NCBI RefSeq assembly: GCF_025465935.1
Contig: NZ_JANLNV010000012.1
Coordinates: 46,470 to 110,469 of the forward strand
DNA length: 64,000 bases
Direction: 5' to 3'
DNA from: Pseudomonas sp. 7P_10.2_Bac1
GTDB taxonomy: Bacteria > Pseudomonadota > Gammaproteobacteria > Pseudomonadales > Pseudomonadaceae
The first letter of the stretch is position 1. Every line of letters starts with the position of its first letter. Position numbers and translations under genes: made by a program. Shown here one piece after another: positions 7,098 to 15,892 of the stretch. The notes under the pieces are model-generated. The model did not search any database, was not told the origin of the DNA, and saw nothing but the letters and a program-made list of their open reading frames with translations.

Positions 7098-8661
7098 CTA
7101 AGATACTTTCGCGTGGATAGGCGTGTACCCACTTATGCGGTAGCAGTTGCTCGATTTCACTTGCTCGCTGCGTCGGCAGGCGCGTGAGCACATCCTTTAG
7201 ATAGGCGTACGGGTCATGACCATTCAGCCACGCTGACTGAATCACACTCATGATCGCCGCAGCCCTTTTTCCGCTGCGTAGCGATCCGGCGAAGAGCCAG
7301 TTCTTACGCCCAAGAGCCCACGGTCGGATCTGGTTCTCGGCCCAGTTGTTGTCTATGGGAACGGCGCCGTCATCAAGGTAGCGCGACAGCGCTGCCCAGC
7401 GTTTCAAGCTGTAATCGAGTGCCCTGCTGATAGCCGAACCTTCGGGCACAGCAGCACGCTGGGCGATCATCCACTCATGCAACCTAGTCATCACCGGCAC
7501 GGCTTTTTCTTGCCGTATTCGGCGCCGTAAATCCGGCTCCAGGTCGCGCACTTCACTCTCGATTTCGTAAAGCAACTGGATGTAGAGTAGGGCTTGCTCG
7601 GCGAGCATGCTCTTGTTGGTGGCATGTAGTTCGAAGAATTTGCGCCGCGCATGGGCCATGCAGCCGATCTCGGTTACGCCGAGTTCGAAACTGGCCTTGT
7701 AGCCGCCAAAATCATCACAGACCAACTTGCCCTTCCAGCCTTGCAGGAAGTTGCGAGCATGCTCTCCGGCGCGGCTGGGGCTGAAGTCGTAAACCACCGC
7801 TGCCAATTCCGAGAACTGGCTGGTGGCGTAGGCCCAAACATAAGAACGGTGGGTTTTCTTCGAGCTCGGAGCGAGCATCTGTACGGGTGTTTCATCGGTG
7901 TGGATGACTTGCTGTCCAAGCACTACGTTGCGTAGTGCATCGACCAGAAGCTGCAACTGCACGCCCGTCATGCCAACCCATTGAGCCAACGTTGAACGTG
8001 GAATCGCCAAGCCAGCTCGACCGAAAATCGACTCCTGGCGGTAAAGCGGAAGATGATCGGAATACTTAGCGATCATGACGTGGGCAAGCAACCTTGCGGT
8101 CGGGATGCCCTTGTCGATGACCTGCGCTGGAACGGGTACCTGGATCAGTGTTTCGCAGTCATCGCATACCCACTTGCCACGGACATGGCGTTCAATGGTA
8201 AACACGCCTGGCGTGTAGTCCAGCCTCTCGCTGACATCTTCACCGATGCGCTTGAGTGCGCAGCCACATGGGCAACGAGTGTTGCCAGGCTCGTGATAGA
8301 TCAAAGCGCGTGGAAATTCGGCTGGCAACGCAGTGCGTTTGGGCTTTTGCTTTTTCTCGGTCGCCGCTGGCACTGTTTGCAAAGCCAGAAGCTCGGCTTC
8401 AATCGCCGCGATATCGGTATCGATCAGATCATCGAGCAAGCTCGCCTGCTGCGGACTCAACTGCTCGCTGCGCTTGGCAAACTTCAAACGCTTGAGTTGT
8501 GCGATCTCGTGAGTCAGCTTCTCGATAACCGTTTGATCGAGGTTGATCTTCTTGCCCATGGTCTCGACTTGCTGGTCGAGTGTCTCGACACGCTGTATCA
8601 ACTGCGACGCCAAGGCGCGCAGTTGTTCAGGATTCAGGCGGTCGAGATTGGGGAGAGTCAT
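7081..8661 (-). CDS. tnpC: IS66 family transposase TnpC
   Basis: Start taken at ATG 8661 (MTLPNLDRLNPEQL), giving 526 residues, normal for TnpC. The order of domains is an N-terminal coiled coil (LPNLDRL onwards), the zinc-finger-like segment CPCGCALKRIGEDVSERLDYTPG, the IS66 central domain beginning LLAHVMIAKYSDHLPLYRQE, the catalytic region with HTDETPVQML, and the C-terminal NNWAENQIRPWALGRKNWLF. No internal stop is seen. The C-terminal tail after LLPHKW is longer than usual, suggesting the IS end is altered. Confidence 0.92.
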   Translation of the reverse strand: MTLPNLDRLNPEQLRALASQLIQRVETLDQQVETMGKKINLDQTVIEKLTHEIAQLKRLKFAKRSEQLSPQQASLLDDLIDTDIAAIEAELLALQTVPAATEKKQKPKRTALPAEFPRALIYHEPGNTRCPCGCALKRIGEDVSERLDYTPGVFTIERHVRGKWVCDDCETLIQVPVPAQVIDKGIPTARLLAHVMIAKYSDHLPLYRQESIFGRAGLAIPRSTLAQWVGMTGVQLQLLVDALRNVVLGQQVIHTDETPVQMLAPSSKKTHRSYVWAYATSQFSELAAVVYDFSPSRAGEHARNFLQGWKGKLVCDDFGGYKASFELGVTEIGCMAHARRKFFELHATNKSMLAEQALLYIQLLYEIESEVRDLEPDLRRRIRQEKAVPVMTRLHEWMIAQRAAVPEGSAISRALDYSLKRWAALSRYLDDGAVPIDNNWAENQIRPWALGRKNWLFAGSLRSGKRAAAIMSVIQSAWLNGHDPYAYLKDVLTRLPTQRASEIEQLLPHKWVHAYPRESILVTERP

Positions 8662-8722
8662 GGTGCAGATTTTGCTAAAGCAGGCAGTTCGAGGCGATAG
8701 GCCGATGGGGTAATGGCAACCG

Positions 8723-9035
8723 TTACAGCACTGTGATCGCAGCACCAAAGCCCACGCGTTGCCAAGGCAAGCCCAACACCAAAGCCTGGAGTTGCTCGGT
8801 ATCCAGCTCCATTTCAGAACCATGACGAGCGCCTGGCCAGTGTAACTTGCCTTGATTTAACCGGCGAGCAGCCAGCCAGATGCCAAGCCCGTCATGCACC
8901 AAGACTTTCATCCGAGTGGCGCGGCGGTTGGCGAATAGGTAAGCACAGTGCGATCACTCTTTCCAACGCTGTCTCGTTACCGGCGCGCATATCCATTGGC
9001 TCGGTGGCGAGCCAGATGGAATCGATGCGAATCAT
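8723..9035 (-). pseudogene. tnpB: IS66 accessory gene tnpB, frameshifted
   Basis: The N-terminus MIRIDSIWLATEPMDMRAG starts at 9035 and the C-terminus (YLFANRRATRMKVLVHDG onwards to ITVL) ends at 8723, but in different frames. Roughly 35 bases are missing near 8945-8955, between RVIA and HCAYLF. TnpB is needed for IS66 transposition, so this copy is disabled. Confidence 0.75.
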
Positions 9036-9158
9036 CGGGGCAGGTCTCGAAGAAAGGTTGCGCAGGCAGCGGCACCTTCAGTTGGTCAGTTAATTGCTGG
9101 CCCAGAAGCTGTTGACAATAATGCCAGTCCTTTCAGTGTTGCTGCGCTTGTCGTCCAT
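9036..9158 (-). pseudogene. IS66 tnpA remnant
   Basis: The minus strand from ATG 9158 reads MDDKRSNTER, like the start of short IS66 TnpA proteins. It then shifts frame within a few codons and runs out at tnpB. Only about a third of a normal tnpA remains. Confidence 0.4.
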
Positions 9159-9212
9159 AACCAAGAAGCGCTTCAGGTCATGACATTTACCGCGTTGACG
9201 ATAGTAAACGCT

Positions 9213-10487
9213 TCAGAGCCCCAGCATTGAGCCGACATCCAACATCACTTGCAGCCCAATAACAAAGCCATTACCACTTAACTCTCGGGCGCCAGGGTTG
9301 TAGAAGTTGTCCGGATTGATCAAGTACTGCACGCTCGGCTCAATGGACAGATTGCGGCTAAGGGCAAAGTGACCGTTAGCTTCCAGCGCAAATACATTCC
9401 GATCGCCCAGGCGCGTGTCGCCGTTGTTGTCGGTGCGCACCCGCCGCTGAAATTCCAGTTGGTGCGGATTGATTCGCAGGTAGCTGGTCTTAAAGTTGAG
9501 CTTGTCCTGGGGCCGGTCGAAGGGCGCGAGATAGGTCAATCCGGCTTCGGCAAAATGGCTGAAGGGCTGTTTATCATCCGCGGCCGCCGATAGCGAGCCG
9601 AATGCTTGCACTCCTTGCATGTTGGCGCGCCACAGTGTTTGACGGAACTTGAAGAACGCCCCGGAAGTACCGTGGCCACTGGCACCGGTCAAGGGATCGA
9701 CCTGCTTTGAGGAGTTGAAGTAAGCATTGAGTTCGTACTGGGTGGTGTCGTCGCCCGGCTTGCTACCGATCCCCACCAGGAAGCTGGTACCGCTGGCGTC
9801 GTCGGTGCTCAAGTCCAGACCCTTGCGTTTTTTCAGGTAGTCCGTCGGGTTGGACTCGAACGCCCCCGTATGTACGTACAGGCTTGGGTTCAACTGGTAT
9901 TTAAGGTAACCGCCCCAGGCGCCGTAGGGCGGTGGCAGTATGCCGGTGGAGGTATCGATGATCGGGTCATTGCAAGTGACCACGCTTTCGCAGTTGTAGA
10001 TGTAGAAATAGCGCCGGGCATTGGTGCGTCCCAGTTGCAGGTCGAGCCGGCCGTCGAGCCATTTTTGTTCGAAGGTGAGCAGACTCAGTTGGTTGCTGGT
10101 GATGTCGTTGTGAAGCGGTGCCCCGCCGAAATAACTGCCGACGGCACCTTGCCAGTTTCGTGAGGTCGGTTGTCCGGTGCCCTTATCAAGGATGTAGACC
10201 GTTTCTTCGACATGCAATGCCGAACCATCAAGCCCGGCCAGAGTGCCGAGGTTGATATCCGCGCCGATGAACAGGTCGCCACTGTTGCCAAAACTGTTAG
10301 GCCTTGGTCCGATGTTGAGGTTCTTCATCGACAGGTTCCAGAACTGTACGTGAGTATTAACGCCGTTCAGCTCGAGTTGTTCACCGAGTCCGGCCAGCGG
10401 CCCGGTGCGGGTATTCTCGGCGCAATACGCAGACAGACTCAGGATGCTGGTGCAGAACAGGATTGGCATGATGCAAAGGGTTTTCAT
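9213..10487 (-). CDS. OprB-type carbohydrate-selective porin
   Basis: A 424-residue outer-membrane protein with a signal peptide (MKTLCIMPILFCTSILSLSAYCA). Segments typical of the OprB family include GGYLKYQLNPSLYVHTGAFE and LSIEPSVQYLINPDNF near the C-terminus. The chain ends in a beta strand (VIGLQVMLDVGSMLGL). OprB porins let sugars and other small polar compounds cross the outer membrane. It is the last gene of the operon with SDR, alcohol dehydrogenase, MFS and cupin dioxygenase, 93 bases after the SDR gene, so it probably admits the substrate of that pathway. Confidence 0.85.
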   Translation of the reverse strand: MKTLCIMPILFCTSILSLSAYCAENTRTGPLAGLGEQLELNGVNTHVQFWNLSMKNLNIGPRPNSFGNSGDLFIGADINLGTLAGLDGSALHVEETVYILDKGTGQPTSRNWQGAVGSYFGGAPLHNDITSNQLSLLTFEQKWLDGRLDLQLGRTNARRYFYIYNCESVVTCNDPIIDTSTGILPPPYGAWGGYLKYQLNPSLYVHTGAFESNPTDYLKKRKGLDLSTDDASGTSFLVGIGSKPGDDTTQYELNAYFNSSKQVDPLTGASGHGTSGAFFKFRQTLWRANMQGVQAFGSLSAAADDKQPFSHFAEAGLTYLAPFDRPQDKLNFKTSYLRINPHQLEFQRRVRTDNNGDTRLGDRNVFALEANGHFALSRNLSIEPSVQYLINPDNFYNPGARELSGNGFVIGLQVMLDVGSMLGL

Positions 10488-10580
10488 GGAAAGGTACTCG
10501 TCTTGTTATTATTTTTTATGAACATCCGCCTGCGCCATGCAGGCGATTCCAAGATGTGGCCAGCCTGCTTCGATAAGGCG

Positions 10581-11306
10581 TCAGACGCAGAGGTAGCCGC
10601 CGTCCACCGCCAGCACGGCGCCAGTGATGAAACTGGCGCCATGGCTGCCAAGGAACGCGGCGGCACTGGCCACTTCAACTGACTCGCCCCATCGGCCCAG
10701 CGGTGTACGTTGCATGATCCGGCCCGAGGCTTCGACGTCAGCCTTGAGGCCTGCACCCAACGGCGTGTCGATCCAGCCAGGTGCGATGGCGTTGACTCGA
10801 ATGCCTTCGGCAGCGTATTCGCATGCCAGTGACTTCGTCAGTTGCACGATGGCGCCTTTGCTGGCGCTGTAGGCCGGGCGATCGGCTGAGCCGAAGGTGC
10901 TGAACATCGACGCGATGTTGAGGATGCTTCCGCCTTGTCTCGCCAACAGAGGTCGCGCTAACTGGCAAGTGAGCATGGCGGCGGTCAGATTAAGGCGTAA
11001 CACTCGTTCGAAGGTCGCCAAGTTGTATTCGTCACGGTCGCGACTGATGCCGGCGCAGTTCACTAGCACGTTCAGGCCAGTCAGTTCGGCGAACACCTGC
11101 TCCAGTTGTTGGCTGTCGGTGATGTCCAGTTCCAGGTGTCGTACCCGTGGGTGGCGTAGTGCGTGTTCGCCGTCAGCGGCTAGGCCAACAGCCAGGACCT
11201 CGGCGCCGAGCTCTGCGAAATGGACGGCAATCGTGGCCCCGATGCCGGAGGTGCCGCCGGTGACTAGCACCTGCTGGTGCGAATAGAGATTGTCCTGAAA
11301 AACCAT
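10581..11306 (-). CDS. SDR family NAD(P)-dependent oxidoreductase
   Basis: Start set at ATG 11306, preceded by AAGGAGC; 241 residues. A classical [11 protein letters not shown] cofactor motif (16-23), NCAG (83-86), catalytic S133 (NIAS), Y146-x-x-x-K150 (YSASK), and the C-terminal [12 protein letters not shown]. It should oxidise or reduce a secondary alcohol/ketone with NAD(P). It follows the zinc alcohol dehydrogenase by 10 bases, so the two may act on successive positions of a polyol or aryl-diol substrate. The exact substrate is not readable. Confidence 0.9.
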   Translation of the reverse strand: MVFQDNLYSHQQVLVTGGTSGIGATIAVHFAELGAEVLAVGLAADGEHALRHPRVRHLELDITDSQQLEQVFAELTGLNVLVNCAGISRDRDEYNLATFERVLRLNLTAAMLTCQLARPLLARQGGSILNIASMFSTFGSADRPAYSASKGAIVQLTKSLACEYAAEGIRVNAIAPGWIDTPLGAGLKADVEASGRIMQRTPLGRWGESVEVASAAAFLGSHGASFITGAVLAVDGGYLCV

Positions 11307-11316
11307 ACGTTGCTCC

Positions 11317-12375
11317 TTAGGCGTCGGCCAGTTCTGGATTGGGGTTGACCAATATTTTGATTTGCGACTTATCACGCATCAGCGCTTCGAAACCGTGTAT
11401 CACCGCCTGGTCCAGGGATACGCTACGAGTCACCGCACGGGTCAGGTCGAGATGGCCGTCGGCGATTAAGGCGATCAGTTCGGGATAGACGTTCCGGTAG
11501 CCGACACTGCCAAGCAGGCGCAGCTCGCGGTTGACAAGGTCGAAGGCGTTCAGCCGGACCTCGCCCATAAGGCTTACCAAGATCAATTCGCCGCCCTTGC
11601 GCAGGCTTGCCAGGGCGGCGTTGAGACTGGCCTGACTGCCTGCAGCCTCAAAAGCACAATCCATGGCACCGCCTTCTCGCAACTGCGCTGCCATGTCTGC
11701 GTCCCTGGCGTCGAGCAACTGAGTGGCGCCGAATTTACCGGCCATGGCTAGGCGTTCCGGGCTGAGGTCGACGACGGTGATGTCGTCCACGCCGCGAAGT
11801 CGTGCCAGCATCACCAGCAGCAAACCGATCGGGCCGAGGCCGAACACCACGCAGCGTTGCCCGGGTATCAAGCTGCTGCGGCGCAAAGCGTGCAGGGCGA
11901 CGGCAGCTGGTTCGAGCACGGCTGCCTGGCGCAAGCTCACGGTCTCCGGCAGGCGGTGCAACATATAGGCCGGTACCCGTGCCCGCTCAGCGAATCCTCC
12001 GTCTCCCATCAGGCCGATGAAGCCCATCGACTCGCAGAGGTTGTAGCGGCCTTCCAGGCAGTAGCGGCATTCGCCGCAGCGGTATTCCGGCTCTACCGCT
12101 ACCCGGTCGCCGATCTTCAGGTCCACGACGTCGGCGCCTAAGGCGCTGACTACGCCGCAAAACTCGTGACCGAGGGTCAGCGGCGCGCGGCAGCAAGATA
12201 GGGGATGGGGCTCGACTTGGGGAATTGAGTGCGGTCCGTCTTGGTATTCGTGCAGATCGCTTCCGCAGATTCCGCAGTAGGCGACCCGTAGTTCGACTTC
12301 ACCAGTGCCGGGCTTTTGGAGTTCTAGGTCGCTCAGGCGCAGGTCGCGAGCGGCATGCCAGCGTAGCGCTTTCAT
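11317..12375 (-). CDS. Zinc-dependent MDR alcohol dehydrogenase, butanediol/sorbitol type
   Basis: A 352-residue medium-chain dehydrogenase. Catalytic zinc ligands C37 and the H70-E71 pair are present. Structural zinc cysteines lie at 100, 103, 106 and 114 ([15 protein letters not shown]). The Rossmann motif is GLGPIG (179-184). The spacing before GHEFCG and the overall pattern resemble 2,3-butanediol and polyol dehydrogenases. The ATG overlaps the MFS stop by four bases. The role is inferred: oxidation of a vicinal diol in the operon's catabolic route. Confidence 0.88.
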   Translation of the reverse strand: MKALRWHAARDLRLSDLELQKPGTGEVELRVAYCGICGSDLHEYQDGPHSIPQVEPHPLSCCRAPLTLGHEFCGVVSALGADVVDLKIGDRVAVEPEYRCGECRYCLEGRYNLCESMGFIGLMGDGGFAERARVPAYMLHRLPETVSLRQAAVLEPAAVALHALRRSSLIPGQRCVVFGLGPIGLLLVMLARLRGVDDITVVDLSPERLAMAGKFGATQLLDARDADMAAQLREGGAMDCAFEAAGSQASLNAALASLRKGGELILVSLMGEVRLNAFDLVNRELRLLGSVGYRNVYPELIALIADGHLDLTRAVTRSVSLDQAVIHGFEALMRDKSQIKILVNPNPELADA

Positions 12376-13631
12376 GGTTGCTCTCCTTGCATAGCGTTAG
12401 TAATCGGAGCACCCCGGCGAGCTAGTATGGCTGGCGCAGTTTCTCGCAGGAACAGTGATAGGAGCGCGGAGAGCAGGGCGCCTCCGCAGGATATCCACAT
12501 GACGATGGACAGGCCGAAGTGATCAGCCGCGAAGCCTGCGATGGTGGGGGCGACGAAGCCGCCGATCAGTTCCCCCAACCCCATGATCATGCCGAGGGCC
12601 GTGGCAACAATTGTGCGTGGTACGGTCTCTGCCGGAATGGTGGCCATGAAGAGGGTGAAGCAGCCGAGCCCGGTATAAGTCAGCAGCAATAGCAGGCCAA
12701 GACTGGTGGCGTCCGGTGCGTAGAGCATGGCCATCGGGCAGCAGGCAGCGAGCAGGGAGAAGATAATCAGGGTCGGCCGGCGGCCGATGCGATCGGAGAT
12801 CGCTGGCACGGCAAAACCCCAGACTACCCATGCGACGCCCAGGCAGCTCATCAGGTTGCCCATGGTGCTCGGGCTGAATCCGCGGGTATTAACCAGGAAG
12901 ATTGGTGTAAAGGAGATCAGTACGATGAACCACGTGACGAACACGCAACTGATCAGGGTGCAGAGCAGGATATTACGGCTCTTCAATAGAGCCAGGCGAC
13001 TGCCTTTCGGAGCGTCTGCGCTGACTGCAGGCACTTTTTCGCGGGCTGGGTCCGGGCGTACATAGCGCCAGATCAACCAGGCAATTATCAATCCAGGCAG
13101 CAATGAGATGATGAAGGCATGGCGCCAACCGAAGGCCTGGGCCAAGGCTACGAGCAACGGCGGGCCAATGACCGCTCCCAGCAGACCGGCTGCCGAGCCC
13201 TGCAGCAGGCCCATATTCAAACCGCGCCGATGCGGTGAAGAGGCCTCCACCATCAAAGATTGCGAGAGGGGCAGGATCGGCCCTTCGGCAAGGCCCATGA
13301 TGCCGCGGAACAGCAGCAGACTGAGGAAACCGCCAACGAGGCCGGACAGCGCTGAGCACAATGAGAACAGGATCACCGCAGCAACCAGCAACGGCTTGCG
13401 ATGACCGCGACGATCTGACCAGGCACTGACCAGCGCGCCGGACACCGCCCAGGCCAGGGCGAGCACTGAAGAAAGCATGCCTAGATGGCTGTTGCTCAGT
13501 TGCAGCTCATCCTGCATGAAGGGGAAAAGGAACGACAGCGCGAGACGGTCGAAGAAGACGAATCCGAAGGTCAGGAACAACACGCTGAGGAGGACGTTTT
13601 CGTAACTGGCGGATTTTTTATTATGTGCCAT
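12372..13631 (-). CDS. MFS transporter
   Basis: A 419-residue inner-membrane protein with twelve predicted helices and the MFS signature SDRRGHRKP after helix 2, repeated as SDRIGRRP in the second half. RGIMGLAEGPILPLSQSLM resembles the aromatic-acid/anion:cation symporter branch. It starts 68 bases after the cupin dioxygenase gene and overlaps the alcohol dehydrogenase gene. It is the likely inner-membrane importer for the pathway's substrate, working with the OprB porin. Confidence 0.88.
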   Translation of the reverse strand: MAHNKKSASYENVLLSVLFLTFGFVFFDRLALSFLFPFMQDELQLSNSHLGMLSSVLALAWAVSGALVSAWSDRRGHRKPLLVAAVILFSLCSALSGLVGGFLSLLLFRGIMGLAEGPILPLSQSLMVEASSPHRRGLNMGLLQGSAAGLLGAVIGPPLLVALAQAFGWRHAFIISLLPGLIIAWLIWRYVRPDPAREKVPAVSADAPKGSRLALLKSRNILLCTLISCVFVTWFIVLISFTPIFLVNTRGFSPSTMGNLMSCLGVAWVVWGFAVPAISDRIGRRPTLIIFSLLAACCPMAMLYAPDATSLGLLLLLTYTGLGCFTLFMATIPAETVPRTIVATALGMIMGLGELIGGFVAPTIAGFAADHFGLSIVMWISCGGALLSALLSLFLRETAPAILARRGAPITNAMQGEQP

Positions 13632-13699
13632 GTCTGTCTCCAGGCCGGGTAGGCCGGCCAGCAGGGAGGGCGCGTCGTTAAGAGACGGCGCGCCTCAGA

Positions 13700-14233
13700 T
13701 CAGCGAAATAGGGAGTCGATATAAGCGGCGCCAACACCGATCTTCTCGTAGTGCTCTCGGCACATGGCGATGTAGTCGTGGACGTCGAAGACACCATCAG
13801 GGTTACCCTTTTCGTCGAGCCAGATCAGCGGACCTTTGACGATGAAGAACGCGCGCATCGGCTCTTCGTGCTCGTAGGCAACCAAGGTATGACCTTCGCC
13901 GGGTGTTTCGTAGACGAAGTCGCCAGCGGTGGCGGTCCAGTCATGTTCCAAGTAGCCCCACTTGCCGCTGATGGTGTAGGCGAACACCTCATGAGGGTGA
14001 TAGTGTCGGTTGACCAAGCCCGCTGTCGTCGACATCAAGATGTCACACCAACGGTTCTCACTTGGCGAGATCCACAGCGGCCGGGATTTCACGGTTTCGG
14101 TAAAGGGCGCGTAGAGGGTCTCATCCTCGGTCGGCGCGTTGTGCAGGTAGACTTCCGGTTTTGCGTCGGGCTTGAAACAGTTAGGGATGGGTTGCAGGTC
14201 TTTCCAGAATTCACGGTTAGGAGCTTCGGGCAT
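13700..14233 (-). CDS. 2,4'-dihydroxyacetophenone dioxygenase-like cupin
   Basis: A 177-residue single cupin. Motif 1 is NRHYHPHEVFAYTISG (H77, H79, E82) and motif 2 is GDFVYETPGEGH (H115): two close histidines plus a distal one to hold a mononuclear iron. Length and sequence style match the 2,4'-dihydroxyacetophenone dioxygenase family. These enzymes cleave the side-chain C-C bond to give 4-hydroxybenzoate and formate. It is the first gene of the operon, divergent from an AraC regulator. The substrate could differ from the named one. Confidence 0.8.
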   Translation of the reverse strand: MPEAPNREFWKDLQPIPNCFKPDAKPEVYLHNAPTEDETLYAPFTETVKSRPLWISPSENRWCDILMSTTAGLVNRHYHPHEVFAYTISGKWGYLEHDWTATAGDFVYETPGEGHTLVAYEHEEPMRAFFIVKGPLIWLDEKGNPDGVFDVHDYIAMCREHYEKIGVGAAYIDSLFR

Positions 14234-14518
14234 GATTGGTATCTGACGTTGTTATTGGAAAGGCGAATATAACGAGAGTCAGATGAGCGGGTTTGACCCT
14301 GTCGGCCAGGATGTTTCCCTTTTTCGGACATAGCTGGTACGGAATCGATGTAGCTCTCTGCCGTCGATCATGCGGGCGATTGACGGCAACCATGATTAAG
14401 CTCTTAATTTCTGTGTACTACGGAACGTTCCGATTGATCGAAAATCGTTGATGGTTTGGTCCGGGCGCCTTACTTGGAACCTGGGAGGTTCACGTACCAT
14501 TCAAAGAGAAGAATAAAA
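14234..14518. promoter_or_regulatory. Divergent control region of the cupin operon and AraC gene
   Basis: A 285-base gap between the oppositely oriented cupin and AraC genes. It must hold both promoters and presumably the AraC sites. No operator could be picked by eye. Confidence 0.4.
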
Positions 14519-15484
14519 ATGAATGTAAACTCTTTGCTCGACATCCGACGGGCCAGCACTCAGGACATTCCTTTGGAGCAACGCCTGGAGTTTTGGGAGG
14601 ATTACAACGCCTCTATCCTGGTGGGCCTCAAATGTTCGTCATATTCTCAATCTGGTTTCGCCGCAATCCAGGATAACTTGTGCCTCGAACGCCTACGGGT
14701 AGCCCATATTTCTGGCAACGAGCACGCGGTGGAACGCAATTACTCGATGGTCCACTCGATCCCCAAGGAGTCTATCTTCGTGTCCCTGGTCTTGGGCAAC
14801 CAGTCGTTCTTTTTCCAAGATAACGTTTGCAGCCTGGTACAGCCGGGTGAACTGGTGATCTACCGCACCGACAAACCCTACGTATTCGGTTTTTCGGGAC
14901 CGATGCGCCAGTTCATTTTCGATATTCCCCAGGATGACTTCTCCGAGCGCTGTTTACGTGACCTCAAGGGGCCACTGAAGATTGGTGCCGAAACCCCGGC
15001 GCAGCGCTTGCTGGTGCGCTCCTTTGCCGAGCGAACCCAGGTTTTTTTCGACGCGCCACGGGAAGACAGAGCAGGACTTTTCGAGGAAGAGGCTTACAAT
15101 CTGCTGGCGAGCATCATCAGTGACAGCACCGGCGAGCATCGGGCCAGTGCATTGAGCACCTCATACCTGCTGGCAGCCAAACAGCACATCAAGGACCACC
15201 TTGATGACTCATCACTGAGTTGTGAGCACGTGGCCGCCGCCGCAGGGATCTCCAGTCGCCACCTGGCGCGGCTGTTCGCCCAGGAGGGTGGGACTCCCAA
15301 TCGCTATTTGCAAGAGAAGCGTCTTGAGCGCGCCCGCCAGTTGCTCGCCTCGCCCAGCGCAAGCCGCTTGGACATCGCCGAGATAGCCTATCGTCACGGG
15401 TTCTCCAGCCAGTCGCATTTCGCCCGGGCCTTCAAGGTACGCTTCGGAATGACCCCCAGCGAGGCGCGCACTAGCAAGATATGA
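14519..15484 (+). CDS. AraC family transcriptional regulator
   Basis: Start at ATG 14519, preceded by AAAGAGAAG; 321 residues. The N-terminal half (LEQRLEFWEDYNASILVGL, then RTDKPYVFGFSGPM) is of the AraC-binding-like type found in FeaR-like regulators of aromatic catabolism. The C-terminal double helix-turn-helix runs from HIKDHLDDSSLSCEHVAAAAG to IAYRHGFSSQSHFARAFK and RFGMTPSEAR. Divergent placement suggests it activates the cupin-to-porin operon in response to its substrate. Confidence 0.9.
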   Translation: MNVNSLLDIRRASTQDIPLEQRLEFWEDYNASILVGLKCSSYSQSGFAAIQDNLCLERLRVAHISGNEHAVERNYSMVHSIPKESIFVSLVLGNQSFFFQDNVCSLVQPGELVIYRTDKPYVFGFSGPMRQFIFDIPQDDFSERCLRDLKGPLKIGAETPAQRLLVRSFAERTQVFFDAPREDRAGLFEEEAYNLLASIISDSTGEHRASALSTSYLLAAKQHIKDHLDDSSLSCEHVAAAAGISSRHLARLFAQEGGTPNRYLQEKRLERARQLLASPSASRLDIAEIAYRHGFSSQSHFARAFKVRFGMTPSEARTSKI

Positions 15485-15702
15485 TCGAAACCCGGAGCGA
15501 TGTTGTTGCCATTTTCCTTCGAAGGTATTAGCGGAGACTGTCTAAATTGACTCTGCGCACCAATTACCCCCTCAACATGGAGCACATGGTATGGATTTTT
15601 CAAGTAGCCGGAGTATCAATAGCCCCTCTGCGGTCATCCACGTGTCGATTGAACGCCCACTCAGGTGGTAGCAAAGAAATGTCTATAGATACCTACTTGC
15701 CC

Positions 15703-15830
15703 TTGCATAAATGAGTTATTAGCTGAATTTACCGGCCTTCCGGAGGCTACAGCGATGGGGCGGGCGTTGCGCTCTAGAGTCCTGAGATGCACCGGTACTC
15801 CTGTCGGGTAGGAGTAGCCCCTCCAAGAAT
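15703..15830 (+). pseudogene. umuC internal fragment
   Basis: Plus-strand codons read INELLAEFTGLPEATAMGRA, then LRSRVLRCTGTPVG. This matches UmuC residues around 105-140 of the intact gene at 26.5 kb (IDESFADFTGLADASAMGRM and LRSRVLKCTGIPVG). Frameshifts and stops follow at both sides. It is the only recognisable content of the 15485-15892 gap. Confidence 0.7.
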
Positions 15831-15892
15831 TGAATTGCCCCCGGCACCGTAGGCATCTTCTGCCTATGCTTGGGCTGCCCCCATTTCGACTT

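Larger units (their letters stand above)
7081..9158 (-). mobile_element. IS66-family insertion sequence, decayed
   Basis: The three-gene IS66 order (tnpA, tnpB, tnpC) is recognisable on the minus strand. tnpC is full length; tnpB is frameshifted and tnpA is truncated. Terminal inverted repeats could not be located, so limits are those of the genes. With tnpA and tnpB damaged the element should not move on its own. Confidence 0.75.
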
